A stretch of DNA of 64,000 nucleotides from Gaeumannomyces sp. JS-464 (GCA_002197995.1 NGZR01000002.1:4712001-4776000), one strand, 5' to 3'; counted from the stretch's first letter, positions 35,398-46,777 are shown. The notes: generated from the letters alone by a model not told the origin. A program made the numbers and translations.

Positions 35398-36430
35398 TCA
35401 CCGGATGAGCGACGGGGTCCCCGCGGCCAGGTTGGCGTGGCTGGCCACGACGTTCCAGTCGATGTGGTCCCACCATTTGTTGATGTACTCGCGCTTGCCC
35501 TCCTTGCCCTCGGGGGTCAGGATGCCGTAGTCGGGCAGGTAGACATGCTCCCAGGTGTTGAGGCACAGCAGGGGGACGACGCTCCTGAGCCCGCCGGGGG
35601 CGGGCTCGGCCTTTGCCTTGGCGGTGTTGGCGGCGGAGGGAGGCGCCACGGCGGCCTTCTGGCTGGCCATCCACTCGTCGACGTTGCCGCCCGTGTTCAT
35701 GTCGGTGCGCTGCTGGCGCCAGTGGGCCTCGGGGTAGGGCGTGCCGGCCAGGTAGGTGGGCAGCAGGCGGAAGCGCTCCGTGACCGAGGTCGGGGTGCGC
35801 GCGCGCACGAGCCAGACGAAACCCGGGCCGAACATGGCCATGGCCGTGACGAGGAACTCGCGCCGTAGCGTCTCGATGCTGCCAAACGCCTCGACCAGCT
35901 GGCCCTTGAGCTCCCCGGGGATCTTGGGCCCCTTGTGGCACAGGCCGTTGAAGAAGAACTCGTTGTTGTGCGCCATGCTGGCGTAGTTGAACGTCGGCGC
36001 CTTGCCGGGGTCGCGCGCCGTCCTGATGATGAGGCTCTGCAGCCCGTTGGGCGTGTGGCTCAGGTCGTCCTCCTGGCCTGTTTTTTTTTTGTCCAGCGCC
36101 GGGAGCGAGGGAGGAAAGAGAGGGGGAATCAGCGCCAGATCGGGAACCGCCACTCACCCCGCTCTGCCCCTGGGGAAACAGGGCTGCGGCAGCTCTGGAT
36201 AAAGGTGCAAACGAACCTTCTGTGAGCCTGTTCAGCTTCTCCAGGGTCAGGGCCTGGTACTGTGTGTAGGCGAAGTCGACGGCCTCGGGGCTCAGGAACT
36301 TGGATCCCTCCTCGCCAACGCCCTTGGTGGCAAAGTCGTGCTTCAGCGGCCGCACCTTGTGCAGAAACCTTCTCTGCGGTATCCGGGCCAGCTGCCCCAG
36401 GCGCGGCAATGGTATCCTCGGGCGTAGCAT
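35398..36430 (-). CDS. Mitochondrial small-subunit ribosomal protein, Fe/Mn-SOD fold (mS42/mS43, Rsm26/Mrp1 type)
   Basis: Structural protein of the mitochondrial 37S ribosomal subunit derived from a superoxide dismutase. Exon 1 is 36430-36158 (91 codons), intron 36157-36073 (85 nt, GTGAGT...CCAG), exon 2 is 36072-35398; total 315 codons including stop, both junctions in phase 0. The N-terminus (MLRPRIPLPRLGQLARIPQR) is Arg-rich and lacks acids, fitting a matrix presequence. SOD landmarks remain: AHNNEFFFNGL aligns with the HxNHxxFW region and NTWEHVYLPDYG with the DxWEHAYY region. Metal ligands are mostly lost (second His replaced by Glu at residue 129, Asp by Asn), so catalysis is not expected. 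An Ala/Lys/Pro insertion (about 35590-35660) sits inside the C-terminal domain. I cannot decide between mS42 and mS43. Confidence 0.88.
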
Positions 36431-37435
36431 GGCGAATACGGGTTGCTGGCGCGCGTTGGCGGCGGTCTATATTCCTAGGCCAGCAGAGCTTCCAGCTTCT
36501 TTTTCGGTCGCGAGTCCGCTGCCATTGGCGAAATGTTGGTTTTGGCGCCTGAAACATAAGGCAAATAAAGATTTTCGTCGCAGCGGGCCATCTCGATTCG
36601 ATGTGGGGATCAGCTATCTCCAGGAACCTGATCCGCTGCCGGTTGGGGGATCTGCAGGTCGATTGCTTCAACACTCGACGGCCAGTGAAATTTTGTACGG
36701 GACAAAAAGCAACTGGAACTCGGATTGCAAATGGAACACAAGGTGCAAGAAAGTTGAAAGAAAAAAAGAAAAAGAAAAAAACAACCCCCAGCAGCGAATT
36801 GGGCAAGTGAGCATATCAGCGACAAAGCCTGAGAGCGGTACTGTGGAAGGAAAACCCGACGGCCCTGGACTTGCGAGAGCGAAATCCGTCGGCCATGTCC
36901 CAGAATGCAACTTACAGATCATCCAGCCACATTGACCATGGCTGGCTGCCAATTAGTGGCAGTGGCAGCAAGTCTCGGGCAGCCATTGGAATGGGAGCTG
37001 GAAGTCCGTCGTCTTCCCCTTGCATGTTGTCGCGCGATAGCCAGTGGCGCCGACAGCCACCACTTGACCCATGTCCTAGGCTCGCCAGCCGCGTAGACCG
37101 CATTTCGCAACGTCGGGTTTTCAGACCCTTGCACCCATTCCTCTCTCTGCCAGTCCCGGGGAAACACTGAGATTCAAATTATTTCATACTTCATTCTCGA
37201 TGCTTTGAGTGCCAGTTCCAGCCCGCCCGCCCGAGCAGATTGCTTCTCCAAGTACCCGACCCGTGACGCCATTCGCCAATGCTAAAAGCCCCGAGCCCAA
37301 ACAACCAAGAGGAAAAGAAGAAACCCTTAACCCTCCGCCTTGCAGTCTAACGTGCGTATCGTAAACATGACAGATGTGATAATCCCATAGGAGGTGAGGT
37401 ATCCCGTTGTTTATCTCGCAACCAAACCCCGCCCC
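36431..37435. other. Intergenic region, promoter of the mitochondrial ribosomal gene
   Basis: About 1 kb upstream of the minus-strand ribosomal gene at 36430 and downstream of the stop at 37436. No open frame with motifs; purine-rich on the plus strand around 36740-36790. Confidence 0.6.
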
Positions 37436-38693
37436 CTAATCTTCTATCAGCCCCAGAACGTCCAGCTCCGTCTTGACCATGCGCTCGAACTCGTCCCTGT
37501 CGATACCGGCGGCGCGCGACAGCAGAAACAGACTCTTGATGGACCGCGACACGTGCTGCTTGATCCCGAACTCGCTCTGCTCTCGTCGCTCCGCAGACTC
37601 CTCGAGCTTGGCCACCATGGACGAACCGGTCGAGCTGCTCCCCGCCGCGCTCGACGACGGCCTCGGGTGCAGCAGCCGCTCCAGACGTTCCCTCTCGTCG
37701 TCGTCGATCGACTTGTGCGAGCCGTGTGACGACACCGCCGCCTCGGGCCCGCCCGCTAGTGTCCAGACCCCTTGAGTCTCGCCCGGCTGCGGCTCCTCCA
37801 CTTCCACCGGCCGTGCCAGGCCCAGCGGGGGCACCACCACACCCGCCTCCGCCAGGTTGGCCTCCTCATCCGGATCGTGGTTGTCCATTGCCGGCTGGAC
37901 CGAATCATACTGGGCGAAATACGCTTCTTCTGCAGCCGCCATTTGGTAGGAGCTGCCTGCCTGCGGGGCTTGTTGTGCTGATGCCGGGACGGGTGATCGC
38001 TTCACCGTCGGAGACCGTGCCGGCGTCGCGTCGTACCGAGCCCAATAGTCGTCGTCGTCATCCTCCTCGTCATCCTGTCCATGTCCCCCGCTCGCTCCGG
38101 CGCCCGACAGCGTGACATCTTGTTTGGTCACGCTCTTGGTCATTCCTGGAGCCAGTCGTGCCTTGACCGCCTCCTTGTATTCGCTCTCAGCCTCGGTTAT
38201 ACTGGGCTTGCCGCCGAACGACGCAAAAGGGGACGGCCGGTCCGCCACGCTGACCTCGCCGACCCTCCAGCCGTCGCCACCGCCCTGGGGGTCGCCCGTG
38301 CAATAGACGAGACGGAAGAAAAGGTCGAAGGCACCGAGGACCACGAGGGCTTGCAAGGTCTCCTGGTCCAGCCGGCGCGGTACCTGGTCTCCACGCCAGC
38401 GTCCCAATCGACCTCGACCTCGCCCGAAACGGGGTGCGGCTCGAAGCTGTCGCCGCGGGCGACCTCGGCTAGGCGGGCCGCCTTGGCGGTATCGTAGGAG
38501 AGAAGGCGGATCCACGGCTCGGTGCTGGAGGCGGACAGCAGCTGGACGCGCTGGCGGAGGATGGGTGAGAAGAGCGGCAGGATCGCAGCGGCCGGCTCGG
38601 TGGCGACTGCGGCGCCGGTAGCGAGGGCAGGAGCGGGCCCACGATACCCCTGACGTCGGGGGGACTGATAGTTGCTGTTGAAGGTGCCGCCAT
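37436..38693 (-). CDS. Conserved acidic fungal protein, function unknown
   Basis: Not recognised as a named family. The start at 38693 (MAAPSTATIS) is chosen because a one-base loss in the six-C run (minus strand, about 38655-38662) leads into a frame with a compact hydrophobic block ILPLFSPILRQRVQLLSAS, PWIRLLSYD and EVEVDWDAGVETRY. A second one-base loss near 38366-38382 leads to LDQETLQALVVLG and the rest. With both, the locus is exactly 420 codons. The second half carries an acidic run with DDDDDYWARYDATPARSP, a repeat-like EEAYFAQYDSVQP, Ser-rich linkers and a helical C-terminus (VSRSIKSLFLLSRAAG ... MVKTELDVLGLIED). The two YW/YF-x2-YD motifs may be short binding motifs. No targeting signal or membrane segment is obvious. 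Confidence 0.7.
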
Positions 38694-40217
38694 TTTTTGC
38701 CGTCTTTTTTTTTTTGACAAGGCCGTATCTCGATGGGCTGTCCCGTGGGTTCTGTCTACTTATGTATCTGACGGGAAGTGGTGAGAGATGACACCTGAGG
38801 CTGTCTGGGTGGCGTCGGGTCGTCGGGTATGTTATCACATGCGATAAGACGGCGGTATCAACTCGGTGGCCGGTTTCATCTGGCGAGCCTCGGCAGCGGC
38901 AGGAGTGTTGCGATTGTCTGAAGATTGACTCGGTGCAGCAAACTTCTGTGGTTGTAGGGGAAGCCGGAGTCGAGATTGAAGAAATGAAGCTGGGAGAGCA
39001 GAGCTATGTAGGTATCTATGTTTGTCGAGAGAGGAAATGGGGTGCGAAGCTGGGCGGCATGTGCAATGGTCAAACACCGGCGGCCCCCCTCACTGGGCCT
39101 GGCCCTGAGTCTGGGGCACGTCACAGGACTGGGGTGGGCGATGGAGGACATGTGCCGTAGCGCTGTGGCACCGTTGTGTTCTGCCGCCTTCTCCACCTGA
39201 CACCCCTGCTCTTCTCATCATTCAGGGCAGGATGGATGGTTCGGGCTAGCGGAAGGCTGTGGAAAGAATGGAGCTGCGGGAGGCAATTGGACGACCCCAC
39301 CGGGCTGCCTGCAGCAGCTCGTCAACTCTGGGCGGGGATCCACTGGAATGGATCAATGCCTTCCGCAAGCGTTGCTCGGCCGAGTACCTCCTTGGACCTT
39401 GGGTAAATGTCGAAAGGATAAAAACGCATCCTGTACGTCTCCACTGGAATTGAGTTGCGGTTGTTTTGTTCTGTTAGTGTGCTTGCGCGTTATTTGCTCG
39501 TCTCCTGAAATTCCATCGAATGGTTTTTCGTCAACAATGAGTGTTTGACCCGAGCGTGTGGCCTTGGCTTGTGACCACGCCCGAGCTTGCAGGTCCCTGC
39601 GTTTGCTTCGTCGGAAGGGAGCCTCTGAAATGCAACGCCTCACACCAACTCGCCGATGGATTGATCCTATCAATCTCGATGATTTTGCTTGGGTGTGGCT
39701 AGTCGCTGTGCCGGGCTCCGGGCTCTGCAAGCAGCAGTGCCGGCTCCATTAAAGCAATCGAAGAATGACCTTTGTCTTGGCGAGGGTTTCTCCCAGGATG
39801 TGATTTTTGATCAAAAAAAAAAAAAACGCGTTGGTGAATCTCTCAATGACATACAGCCTGCGTCATCAGCCACGATCCACGCCAGGCTGCGAGTATCGTA
39901 ACGCGACGACTGACATTCGATGCGAAGGATCGGATAAACTTTTGCCAAATTTATACCCCCCCCCCCCCCCCCCCCCCCAAGCCTTGACTTAAGTTTGCCG
40001 TTTGACCCGCGACGACGAGCCCCTGCTTCGCCCACAGCGTCGACGTCGTGCAAGCCGCGGCATTCTGGTCCTGGAAATCCTCGGCCCGCGACCACACTTC
40101 ATCGGCTCTGATCCACCCACGGTGGTCTCTAGCTTGGCAACGTGTGCAAGGGTGAGGGCGAGGGCAAAGACGGGCTGTTCTTAGGCATTACCAAGGGGGC
40201 CCTCAGAGTCCGTGTGC
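38694..40217. other. Divergent intergenic region with poly-C tract
   Basis: About 1.5 kb between the starts of the unknown acidic-protein gene (minus) and TPC1 (plus). It contains an A-run at about 39812-39826 and a 23-nt C-run at 39956-39978, about 240 bp before the TPC1 start. No gene seen. Confidence 0.6.
39956..39978. repeat. Poly-C tract (23 nt)
   Basis: Uninterrupted run of 23 C on the plus strand, unusual for its length; located upstream of TPC1. Confidence 0.9.
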
Positions 40218-41397
40218 ATGTCCGCCTCTGGGGAACGTCTGAAAGATGAGGTAACAACAAGCTTCGTGTGACGGCGCCTGGCCGGCTTGTGGCAAGGCCA
40301 GAGGCTGACGAGGCTATCTCGCCGCCGTCTGTATACAGGGTTCAAGACTGCAGGTCGTGGCTGCGGGCGCGACAGCCGGAATGGTAGCTCGGTAGGTTCC
40401 TTTATACTCCTGAGGCGAACCTAGTGCCACACCAGCCCAGAGAACTAATGAGACCGCTCGCTGGCTGCCCGCGCCGTCGTCTACCTCCGGCCCCAGATTT
40501 GTCATCGCGCCGCTCGATGTCGTCAAGATCCGGCTCCAGCTGCAGACGCACTCGCTGTCGGACCCGCTGTCGCTCCGGGACCCGCGCGTCGGCCCCGTCT
40601 ACAAGGGCACGATCCCGACCATGCGCCAGATCGTGCGGGCCGAGGGCCTGACGGGCCTGTGGAAGGGCAACGTGCCGGCCGAGCTGCTCTACATCGCCTA
40701 CTCGGCCATCCAGTTCACCGCCTACCGGTCCGTCGCCCAGCTGCTGCAGCGCGTCGGCGACGAGACGGGCCGCCGCCTGCCGCCCGCCGCCGAGTCCTTC
40801 ATCGGCGGCGGCGCTGCGGGCGTCGCCGCCACGGCAGCCACGTACCCGCTCGACCTGCTGCGGACCCGGTTCGCCGCCCAGGGCAACGACCGCGTCTACC
40901 CGTCGCTCCGCCGCGCCGTGGCCGACATCTGGCGCGACGAGGGGCCGCGCGGCTTCTTCCGCGGCCTGGGGCCCGCCGTGGGCCAGACCCTGCCTTTTAT
41001 GGGCATATTCTTCGCCGTCTACGAATCGCTGCGCGCGCCCCTGTCCGACGTGAAGATGCCGTTCTTGTGGGGCGGCCAGCTGGCCCTGGCTAGTATCACG
41101 GCCAGCGCCGTCGCCAAGACGGCCGTCTTCCCGCTCGACCTGGTCCGCCGCCGCATCCAGGTCCAGGGCCCCACGCGGTCTCGATATGTCCACAGGAACA
41201 TTCCCGAGTACCGGCGAGGCGCCCTGCACACTGTCGCCGTCATCCTCCGCGCCGAGGGCGTGCGTGGACTGTACCGTGGCTTGACCGTCAGTCTGCTCAA
41301 GGCGGCGCCCGCGAGCGCCGTCACTATGTGGACCTACGAGCGTGTCCTGAGGACTCTCATCCAGCTGGAACAGGCCAGTCAAGAGAGGGCATTATAA
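40218..41397 (+). CDS. TPC1: Mitochondrial thiamine pyrophosphate carrier, SLC25 family
   Basis: Inner-membrane carrier importing thiamine pyrophosphate into the matrix. Three exons: 40218-40250 ([11 protein letters not shown]), 40339-40391 ([18 protein letters not shown]) and 40497-41397; introns of 88 and 105 nt. The second splice (phase 2, CG|A) restores the first carrier repeat [18 protein letters not shown]. Three carrier signatures are visible: [19 protein letters not shown] and [10 protein letters not shown], each with its GLWKG / GFFRG / GLYRG companion. Length is 328 aa, usual for Tpc1, with no frame break. Assignment to TPC1 rather than another SLC25 member rests on the N-terminal block and the long first matrix loop ([20 protein letters not shown]). 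It is followed by MIC27 and OCT1. Confidence 0.9.
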
Positions 41398-41848
41398 GGC
41401 CGTCCTAGGGCTACGTCGTTTTCACTGGTTGATCACATAGCGTCATTGTACAATATTCGTTTTGCGAGTTACATCGCGCTCATACAGAACCTAGAACCTA
41501 CATAGAACACATAGACGGGTAATAGAAACGAAGCAGGGTCACGGGCCGTTTGAATACCTCGAATACCGCAGCTCAAGATGCCAACGCCTCGCAATTACAT
41601 CGTGCACCTACGCGCCCGAGGTATGCCGCCCAGTTCGACAGGCAAATAACCGAAAGAAAAGTGATAAAAGGAAAGTCTATGTCGCATGTTGTATTTATTG
41701 TACAGCTGTATCAACCGCTTCCATCTGCAGAAGAGCAACTGGCTCTTGCAGCCGGACTGTGAGGCATTAAACCCTCGCTCCGCTTTTTAACTACCCCTTT
41801 TTTCCCCCTTCCGCTACTCCTGAGACAGCTAGCCGGTGTAATGCGGAA
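41398..41848. other. Intergenic region between convergent TPC1 and MIC27
   Basis: About 450 bp holding the two 3' UTRs. It is AT-richer than the flanking coding DNA; no gene seen. Confidence 0.6.
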
Positions 41849-42793
41849 TTATTTCCCTTTCCTGACCCACCCCTCGATTGTTTCTCTGGTCGCGGTGACC
41901 TTGTCCTCAACGAACTGGACGCCGAGCTGGTAGTGGAGCTTGGACATGATGACGCTCTCTCGATGGCCTCGCGGTGCGCCGTGGGGCGTTGGCCACGGCG
42001 GGGACCTTCTCCTCGTACCTCCAGGCCAGGTCGCCGACGTTGCGCATGGTGAAGGGCAGGACAGACCAGCCGGCGGCGACGCCGAAGGCGACGGGGGTGG
42101 TGGCGCGGAAGAGGATGTTGCGGCGGCGGGCGACGATGCTGCCCGCCATGGCGGCGACCAGGACGTAGACGAGGCCCGGCATCACGCGCTCGCCGCTCTC
42201 GCGGGCGGCGCCAGCGACGCGACGGTGGCCGTGAAGGACTGCTCCAGGTCCAGGGCGCGGCCCAGCGCCGAGTTGACGCCGTCCTCGACCGTGGCGGCCT
42301 GGGCGTGCAGGAAGAGGCGGGCGCGCCGGATCTGGGCCGCTAGCAGGTCGGTTGCGGTGGGGCCGCGGCGGGCGACGGGCTGGGCGTCGCCGTAGCTCTG
42401 CTCCGGGGATGGCAGAGCTGGGGTTGAGTTCTTCGGGGCTGAGGGGGCTTCATCGTAGTCGTCGTAGATGGACTTTTTGGCCTGGAGAAGTGGGGAGACC
42501 AGCGAGAAAAAAAGCAGGCGAGGTGTCAGTCGAAGCAACATGCGAGACGCCACAGCACCTAGGTATCTAGATGGGCAGGTGGTTAGACAGCGGGGAGCGG
42601 GGGCTAACCGGTAGCCGGAGGTCGGAGGGAGCCTCGGCGTGGGCAACCGAGGGATATAAAGCAACGGAGCCGGCAATGAGGCCGGCGGCCAGTTTTGCCG
42701 GAGCACGCTTCGGAGAAGTCAGCCGACTGCAGAGAAGGACCAATTGACGGCATCGCGCATGCTTACCTGGCCCAGCAGCACCCTGGCAGCCAT
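41849..42793 (-). CDS. MIC27: MICOS complex subunit MIC27/MIC26 (apolipoprotein O family)
   Basis: Inner-membrane subunit of the complex that shapes cristae junctions. Three exons: 42793-42767 (MAARVLLGQ), 42707-42609 and 42481-41849; introns of 59 and 127 nt, both phase 0. Exon 2 gives a hydrophobic segment LAAGLIAGSVALYPSVAHAE. Exon 3 contains AKKSIYDDYDEAPSAP, a helix, the conserved ESGERVMPGLVYVLVAAMAG and RATTPVAFGVAAG membrane segments, and ends VTATRETIEGWVRKGK-stop. Three one-base losses break exon 3: about 42201-42212, about 41974-41988 and about 41943-41952. With them allowed for, the protein is 253 aa. It is transcribed divergently from OCT1 across 630 bp. MIC26 and MIC27 are hard to separate in filamentous fungi. 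Confidence 0.82.
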
Positions 42794-43423
42794 CTTCGAC
42801 CGTCTTTGCGCGATGATGGACTGGGCGTGGGGAGGGACGGGGGTGGTGCGTGGTTGTTAGCACGACGACTGCATTTGCTGTGCCTCGTCTGTCTAGCTTC
42901 CTGGCCGTGGTGGTGCGTGTGGTCAGTGCGCTCCCAGTGAATCGGAATGACGCTGCTTGTGCGGCAAAATCCGGGACAGGTTCGGGCTGAATTTTTTCTT
43001 TTTCTTTCTCGGGCAGCTCCAGAGCTAGCAAGCAAGCAATTGAATGCGGGCTTCGGTGCCGTGCCGCTATCGATTAACTTCAACCCCCCTGACTGCCACT
43101 AAACTGGGGAAGGACCCCCACTGAAAGAACGTCACCATCCATTCACGCGTGGTTTGCGACATCGCATTGTCGCCCGCAACATTCAAAATGTGCAGACGGT
43201 TTGCAGCTTGCCTGAACTGAGATTGAGTCGACTACAAGCCAGCAACCCATAAGCCAATCCTGCGCCAGACAGAAGCTTACCCCGAGATGACAGTGTCCCG
43301 GTCTTGCATGGTGTAGCAAAAGCAGACCCTCGCACGCGACCCCGGCCCGCCGCCCGCGCCCCTCCGATCTAACGCCGACCATGCCGTAGCGGTGTCGGCC
43401 AGAGATAGACAGATACTCACGTC
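42794..43423. promoter_or_regulatory. Shared divergent promoter region, MIC27 / OCT1
   Basis: 630 bp between the divergent start codons of two mitochondrial-protein genes, so co-regulation is possible. I did not identify a specific site. Confidence 0.5.
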
Positions 43424-45868
43424 ATGCTCAAGCTCCTTCGGCCTCGGCCATGGGTCTGCACCAGCTGCCTCCATCGGGCCTCGACCCTGCCGCCGCGGGC
43501 TGGCCTTGGACGCCAGTTGTCCACAGCTCCCGGCGCCGCGGCGACGACATCGACAGCGACGACCACCCCCACACTGCCCGCTGACCACGGCACCAGCGAG
43601 ACGCACGATGATTCGATCCTCCGCCAGATATTCGACTCGCCCGCTGCGTGGCGCGAGTTCTCGTCGAGATCGGCCATGTTCCCCATCGGAAACGCTGGTC
43701 TGTTTCGCAACGCCTACCTCACGAGCCCGGATGGCTTTCTGGCGTTCGCCCAGTCTACCCTGCTCAAGGCACACGGAATAGTAGAGCGCGTCCTAGACGC
43801 ATCTACTCTCGATCAGTACAGGGGCATCGTGCGAGACTTGGACCGTCTGAGTGACCTCCTCTGCCGCGTCATAGACCTATGCGACTTTGTGAGGGCTACC
43901 CACCCGGACGGCCGCATCCAGAGGGCTGCCTCGGATGCCTGGTACCTGGTGTACCAGTACATGAACCAGCTCAACACCACAACTGGCTTGAATGACCAGC
44001 TCGGCCGCGCCATGGCCGACCCGGATGTCACAGCATCGTGGTCTGACGAAGAGAAGTCGGTGGCCCAACTTCTCAAGCTGGACTTCATGAAATCCGCCGT
44101 CAACCTGCCCCAGGCCGCCCGCGACCGCTTCGTCGATCTGTCACAGAAAATCAGCGAGATAGGGTCTGAGTTCGTGAATGAGATGGCCCCTGAGCAGCGC
44201 CGTCTGGTCCTACCCTCGCACAAGTTTCATGGCATGGACCCCCAGGTCGTCCGCAATTTTTCGCGCAAGGGCATGATCAGCCTGCCCACCATGAGCGGCG
44301 AAGCCGCCGCGGCCTTGCGCACCGTCCACGACGAGGAGACCAGGAAGGCCATTTACTATGCTATCCGGACGGCGTCGCGCCATTCAGTTGGCCTCCTCGA
44401 AGGCTTGCTAAAGTCCCGTGCCGAACTCGCCGATCTCGCCGGGTTTGAGAGCTACGGCCACATGGCCCTCCGCGACAGGATGATGGCCAAGAACCCCGAG
44501 TCGGTCCAGCAATTTTTAGTTGCTTTGGCTCGGAACAACAGCCCCAAAGTCCTGCAAGAAGCCGAACAGCTGGCCCAAGAGAAACGCGCCCACCTGGGTC
44601 AGCCTTTCGTCGCGCTCGAGCCGTGGGATAGGGATTATTATATAAACCGCATTGGCACCGCCTCAGCTCCGCCTGGGCCGAGCCGCGATGACGCATTATC
44701 CAGCTACTTCTCGGTGGGGAGTGTGATGCAGGGTCTCTCGAGGCTTTTTGGCCGTCTGTACGGGATACGCTTTGTGCCGCGCGAGACGCTCCCTGGCGAG
44801 AAGTGGCACCCCGATGTGCGCCGCCTTGACGTGGTCTCGGACACGGAAGGCCACGTAGCTGTTTTGTACTGCGACCTCTTCTACCGCGATGACAAGTCCC
44901 CGAACCCGGCACACTTTACCATCCGCTGCTCGCGCGAGATTGCTGAAAGCGAGATCGTTGAGGCGGCGGCGGAGCAGCAGTCGGAGTACATGCACGGTCA
45001 CACAAGCCCCGTGTTTGAATCGCCCGAGTTGGCGGCCAACGATGGAATGGCCATCTCGAGGCTTCCAGGCAGCGTGCTGAAGCAGCTCCCAACGATCGCG
45101 CTAGTATGCGACTTCCCACAACGTGATGCTGGCGGCATGGGCGGGGAGAGACCTGCGTTCCTGAGCTTCTCGCAGCTCGAGACGCTCTTCCACGAGATGG
45201 GCCATGCGATCCACTCGGTGCTGGCGCGTACGTCATTCCAGAACGTGGCTGGCACGCGGTGCGCGACGGACCTGGCGGAGCTTCCGTCGACGCTGATGGA
45301 GTACTTCGCAGCGGATCCGTCGGTGCTGGCGCTGTTTGCCCGTCACCACGAGACGGGCGAGGCGCTGGACTACGGGCTCGTGGCGGAGCGGCTGCGGCGA
45401 TCGCGGCGGTTCGAGGGCTGCGGGACCGACTACCAGGTGATACTGGCCATGTTGGACCAGGTTTACCATTCACCCGAAGCCTCGGCGCCTGGCTTCAGCT
45501 CGACCGAGGCGTACCACGCGCTGCAGGCACGACACAGCAGCCTCGCGCCAGACCCGTCCTCGACGCGCTGGCAGGGCTTTTTTGGACACCTGTTTGGGTA
45601 CGGCAGCACCTACTACAGCTACCTGTTTGATCAGGTTCTGGCGGAGCGAGCCTGGAAGGTCATCTTCTCGTCGGGCCGGGGTGGCGCCGCGCTCAGCCGC
45701 GAGGCCGGCGAGCACCTGAAGGACAGCCTGCTCAAATGGGGCGGCAGCCGTGACCCGTGGAGGTGCGTGTCGGACGCGCTGCGGGACGAGCGAATCGCCG
45801 AGGGCGGTGAGGTGGCCATGGCCCTCGTCGGCAGCTGGGGCACCAGCAAGAAGACGGCCGAGGACTGA
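43424..45868 (+). CDS. OCT1: Mitochondrial intermediate peptidase (OCT1/MIP), M3 metallopeptidase
   Basis: Matrix zinc peptidase that removes an octapeptide from precursors already cut by MPP. Single exon, 814 aa, no frame break. The N-terminus (MLKLLRPRPWVCTSCLHRAS) is basic and fits a presequence. The M3 zinc motif HEMGH is at residues 590-594 within LETLFHEMGHAIHSVLARTS, with the downstream Glu ligand region ATDLAELPSTLMEYFA. Other M3 blocks seen: VLYCDLFYRDDKSPNPAHFT and LEGCGTDY-like RRFEGCGTDYQVILAMLDQ. Length is normal for fungal OCT1. Its neighbours TPC1 and MIC27 are also mitochondrial. Confidence 0.95.
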   Translation: MLKLLRPRPWVCTSCLHRASTLPPRAGLGRQLSTAPGAAATTSTATTTPTLPADHGTSETHDDSILRQIFDSPAAWREFSSRSAMFPIGNAGLFRNAYLTSPDGFLAFAQSTLLKAHGIVERVLDASTLDQYRGIVRDLDRLSDLLCRVIDLCDFVRATHPDGRIQRAASDAWYLVYQYMNQLNTTTGLNDQLGRAMADPDVTASWSDEEKSVAQLLKLDFMKSAVNLPQAARDRFVDLSQKISEIGSEFVNEMAPEQRRLVLPSHKFHGMDPQVVRNFSRKGMISLPTMSGEAAAALRTVHDEETRKAIYYAIRTASRHSVGLLEGLLKSRAELADLAGFESYGHMALRDRMMAKNPESVQQFLVALARNNSPKVLQEAEQLAQEKRAHLGQPFVALEPWDRDYYINRIGTASAPPGPSRDDALSSYFSVGSVMQGLSRLFGRLYGIRFVPRETLPGEKWHPDVRRLDVVSDTEGHVAVLYCDLFYRDDKSPNPAHFTIRCSREIAESEIVEAAAEQQSEYMHGHTSPVFESPELAANDGMAISRLPGSVLKQLPTIALVCDFPQRDAGGMGGERPAFLSFSQLETLFHEMGHAIHSVLARTSFQNVAGTRCATDLAELPSTLMEYFAADPSVLALFARHHETGEALDYGLVAERLRRSRRFEGCGTDYQVILAMLDQVYHSPEASAPGFSSTEAYHALQARHSSLAPDPSSTRWQGFFGHLFGYGSTYYSYLFDQVLAERAWKVIFSSGRGGAALSREAGEHLKDSLLKWGGSRDPWRCVSDALRDERIAEGGEVAMALVGSWGTSKKTAED

Positions 45869-46777
45869 TAGGCGGCTGAGCCAAGCTCTGGCGGAGCTTT
45901 TGTCCCCACGGCGTCTGCACCCGCCATTGTAGTATTACGGTGTAATCATATCACCATTTCACTGTTGCAACGGTATATAAAACCTGGAGGGGGGCGGGGC
46001 GCACCCAGGCACTGGTCTGGTCGGCTGTCAGCAAAGGATACTCCGAGCTGGACACACAGCCATAAATCATCTACAATTCCATAAAATAGACGGGGGGATG
46101 AAAAATAGACTTCTTTCTTGTTCGTTTTGCCAGCTGAGACATGCTCGATATCTCGTTCTCGATGTCTCAGGCGTCTTTATCTCGTCCTGTCGCCGCTCGC
46201 GCTAAGGCAGCTGAAATGTACCCCTGAAGGTAGCGCGTGGGGCTTGACAGGAGCCTAGGAACCAGTCCAGGCCCACTGCAGCTCTCCTCGCCAGCTCGAT
46301 CTGACCAGGGGAAATTGGCTGCATTGGAGGTGCGCCTCCTACGACGATAGCGCGACCAGCCGACGCGAGATGGGAAATCGGGGCGGATAATGGCTGATTT
46401 TTCCCTTTCTTTGTTTCACACTCTCTGAAGTAGGTTTTTTTTTGTCGTTTGTCGAGAACTTGGTTTTCCCGCTGCCGATCACGACCACTCCTTAGACAGC
46501 GTGCTTGCAGGGGTCGAGGGAGATAGAGAAAGGGCAGGCTGACGTGCCGTGCCGTTGGTTCATCCTAGGCTGTGGGTTGGGGGCCGCTTCGTCGTCGACC
46601 AACACTCGCGCCAGCCTTGCCTGCAGATCCCACGACCAAGACGCTTTGTCTTTGGCGCGCCTGGTCAATAAAAAATTAAAATAAAATAAAAACAGGCACA
46701 CACACACACACACACACACACACGCCGTCCCACCGAAAACCGCCCGACTCGACGACCGCGATCGAAACGGGGATCCG
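45869..46777. other. Intergenic region with CA microsatellite
   Basis: About 900 bp between OCT1's stop and the WSC gene start; includes a T-run near 46436-46444 and a CA repeat at 46697-46723. No gene supported. Confidence 0.6.
46697..46723. repeat. CA dinucleotide repeat
   Basis: About 13 CA units, 55 bp before the start codon of the WSC-domain gene, so probably in its 5' UTR or core promoter. Confidence 0.9.

Noticed and set aside
40402..41382. 326-codon minus-strand frame over TPC1
   Set aside because: Antisense to a clear mitochondrial carrier; no motif of its own.
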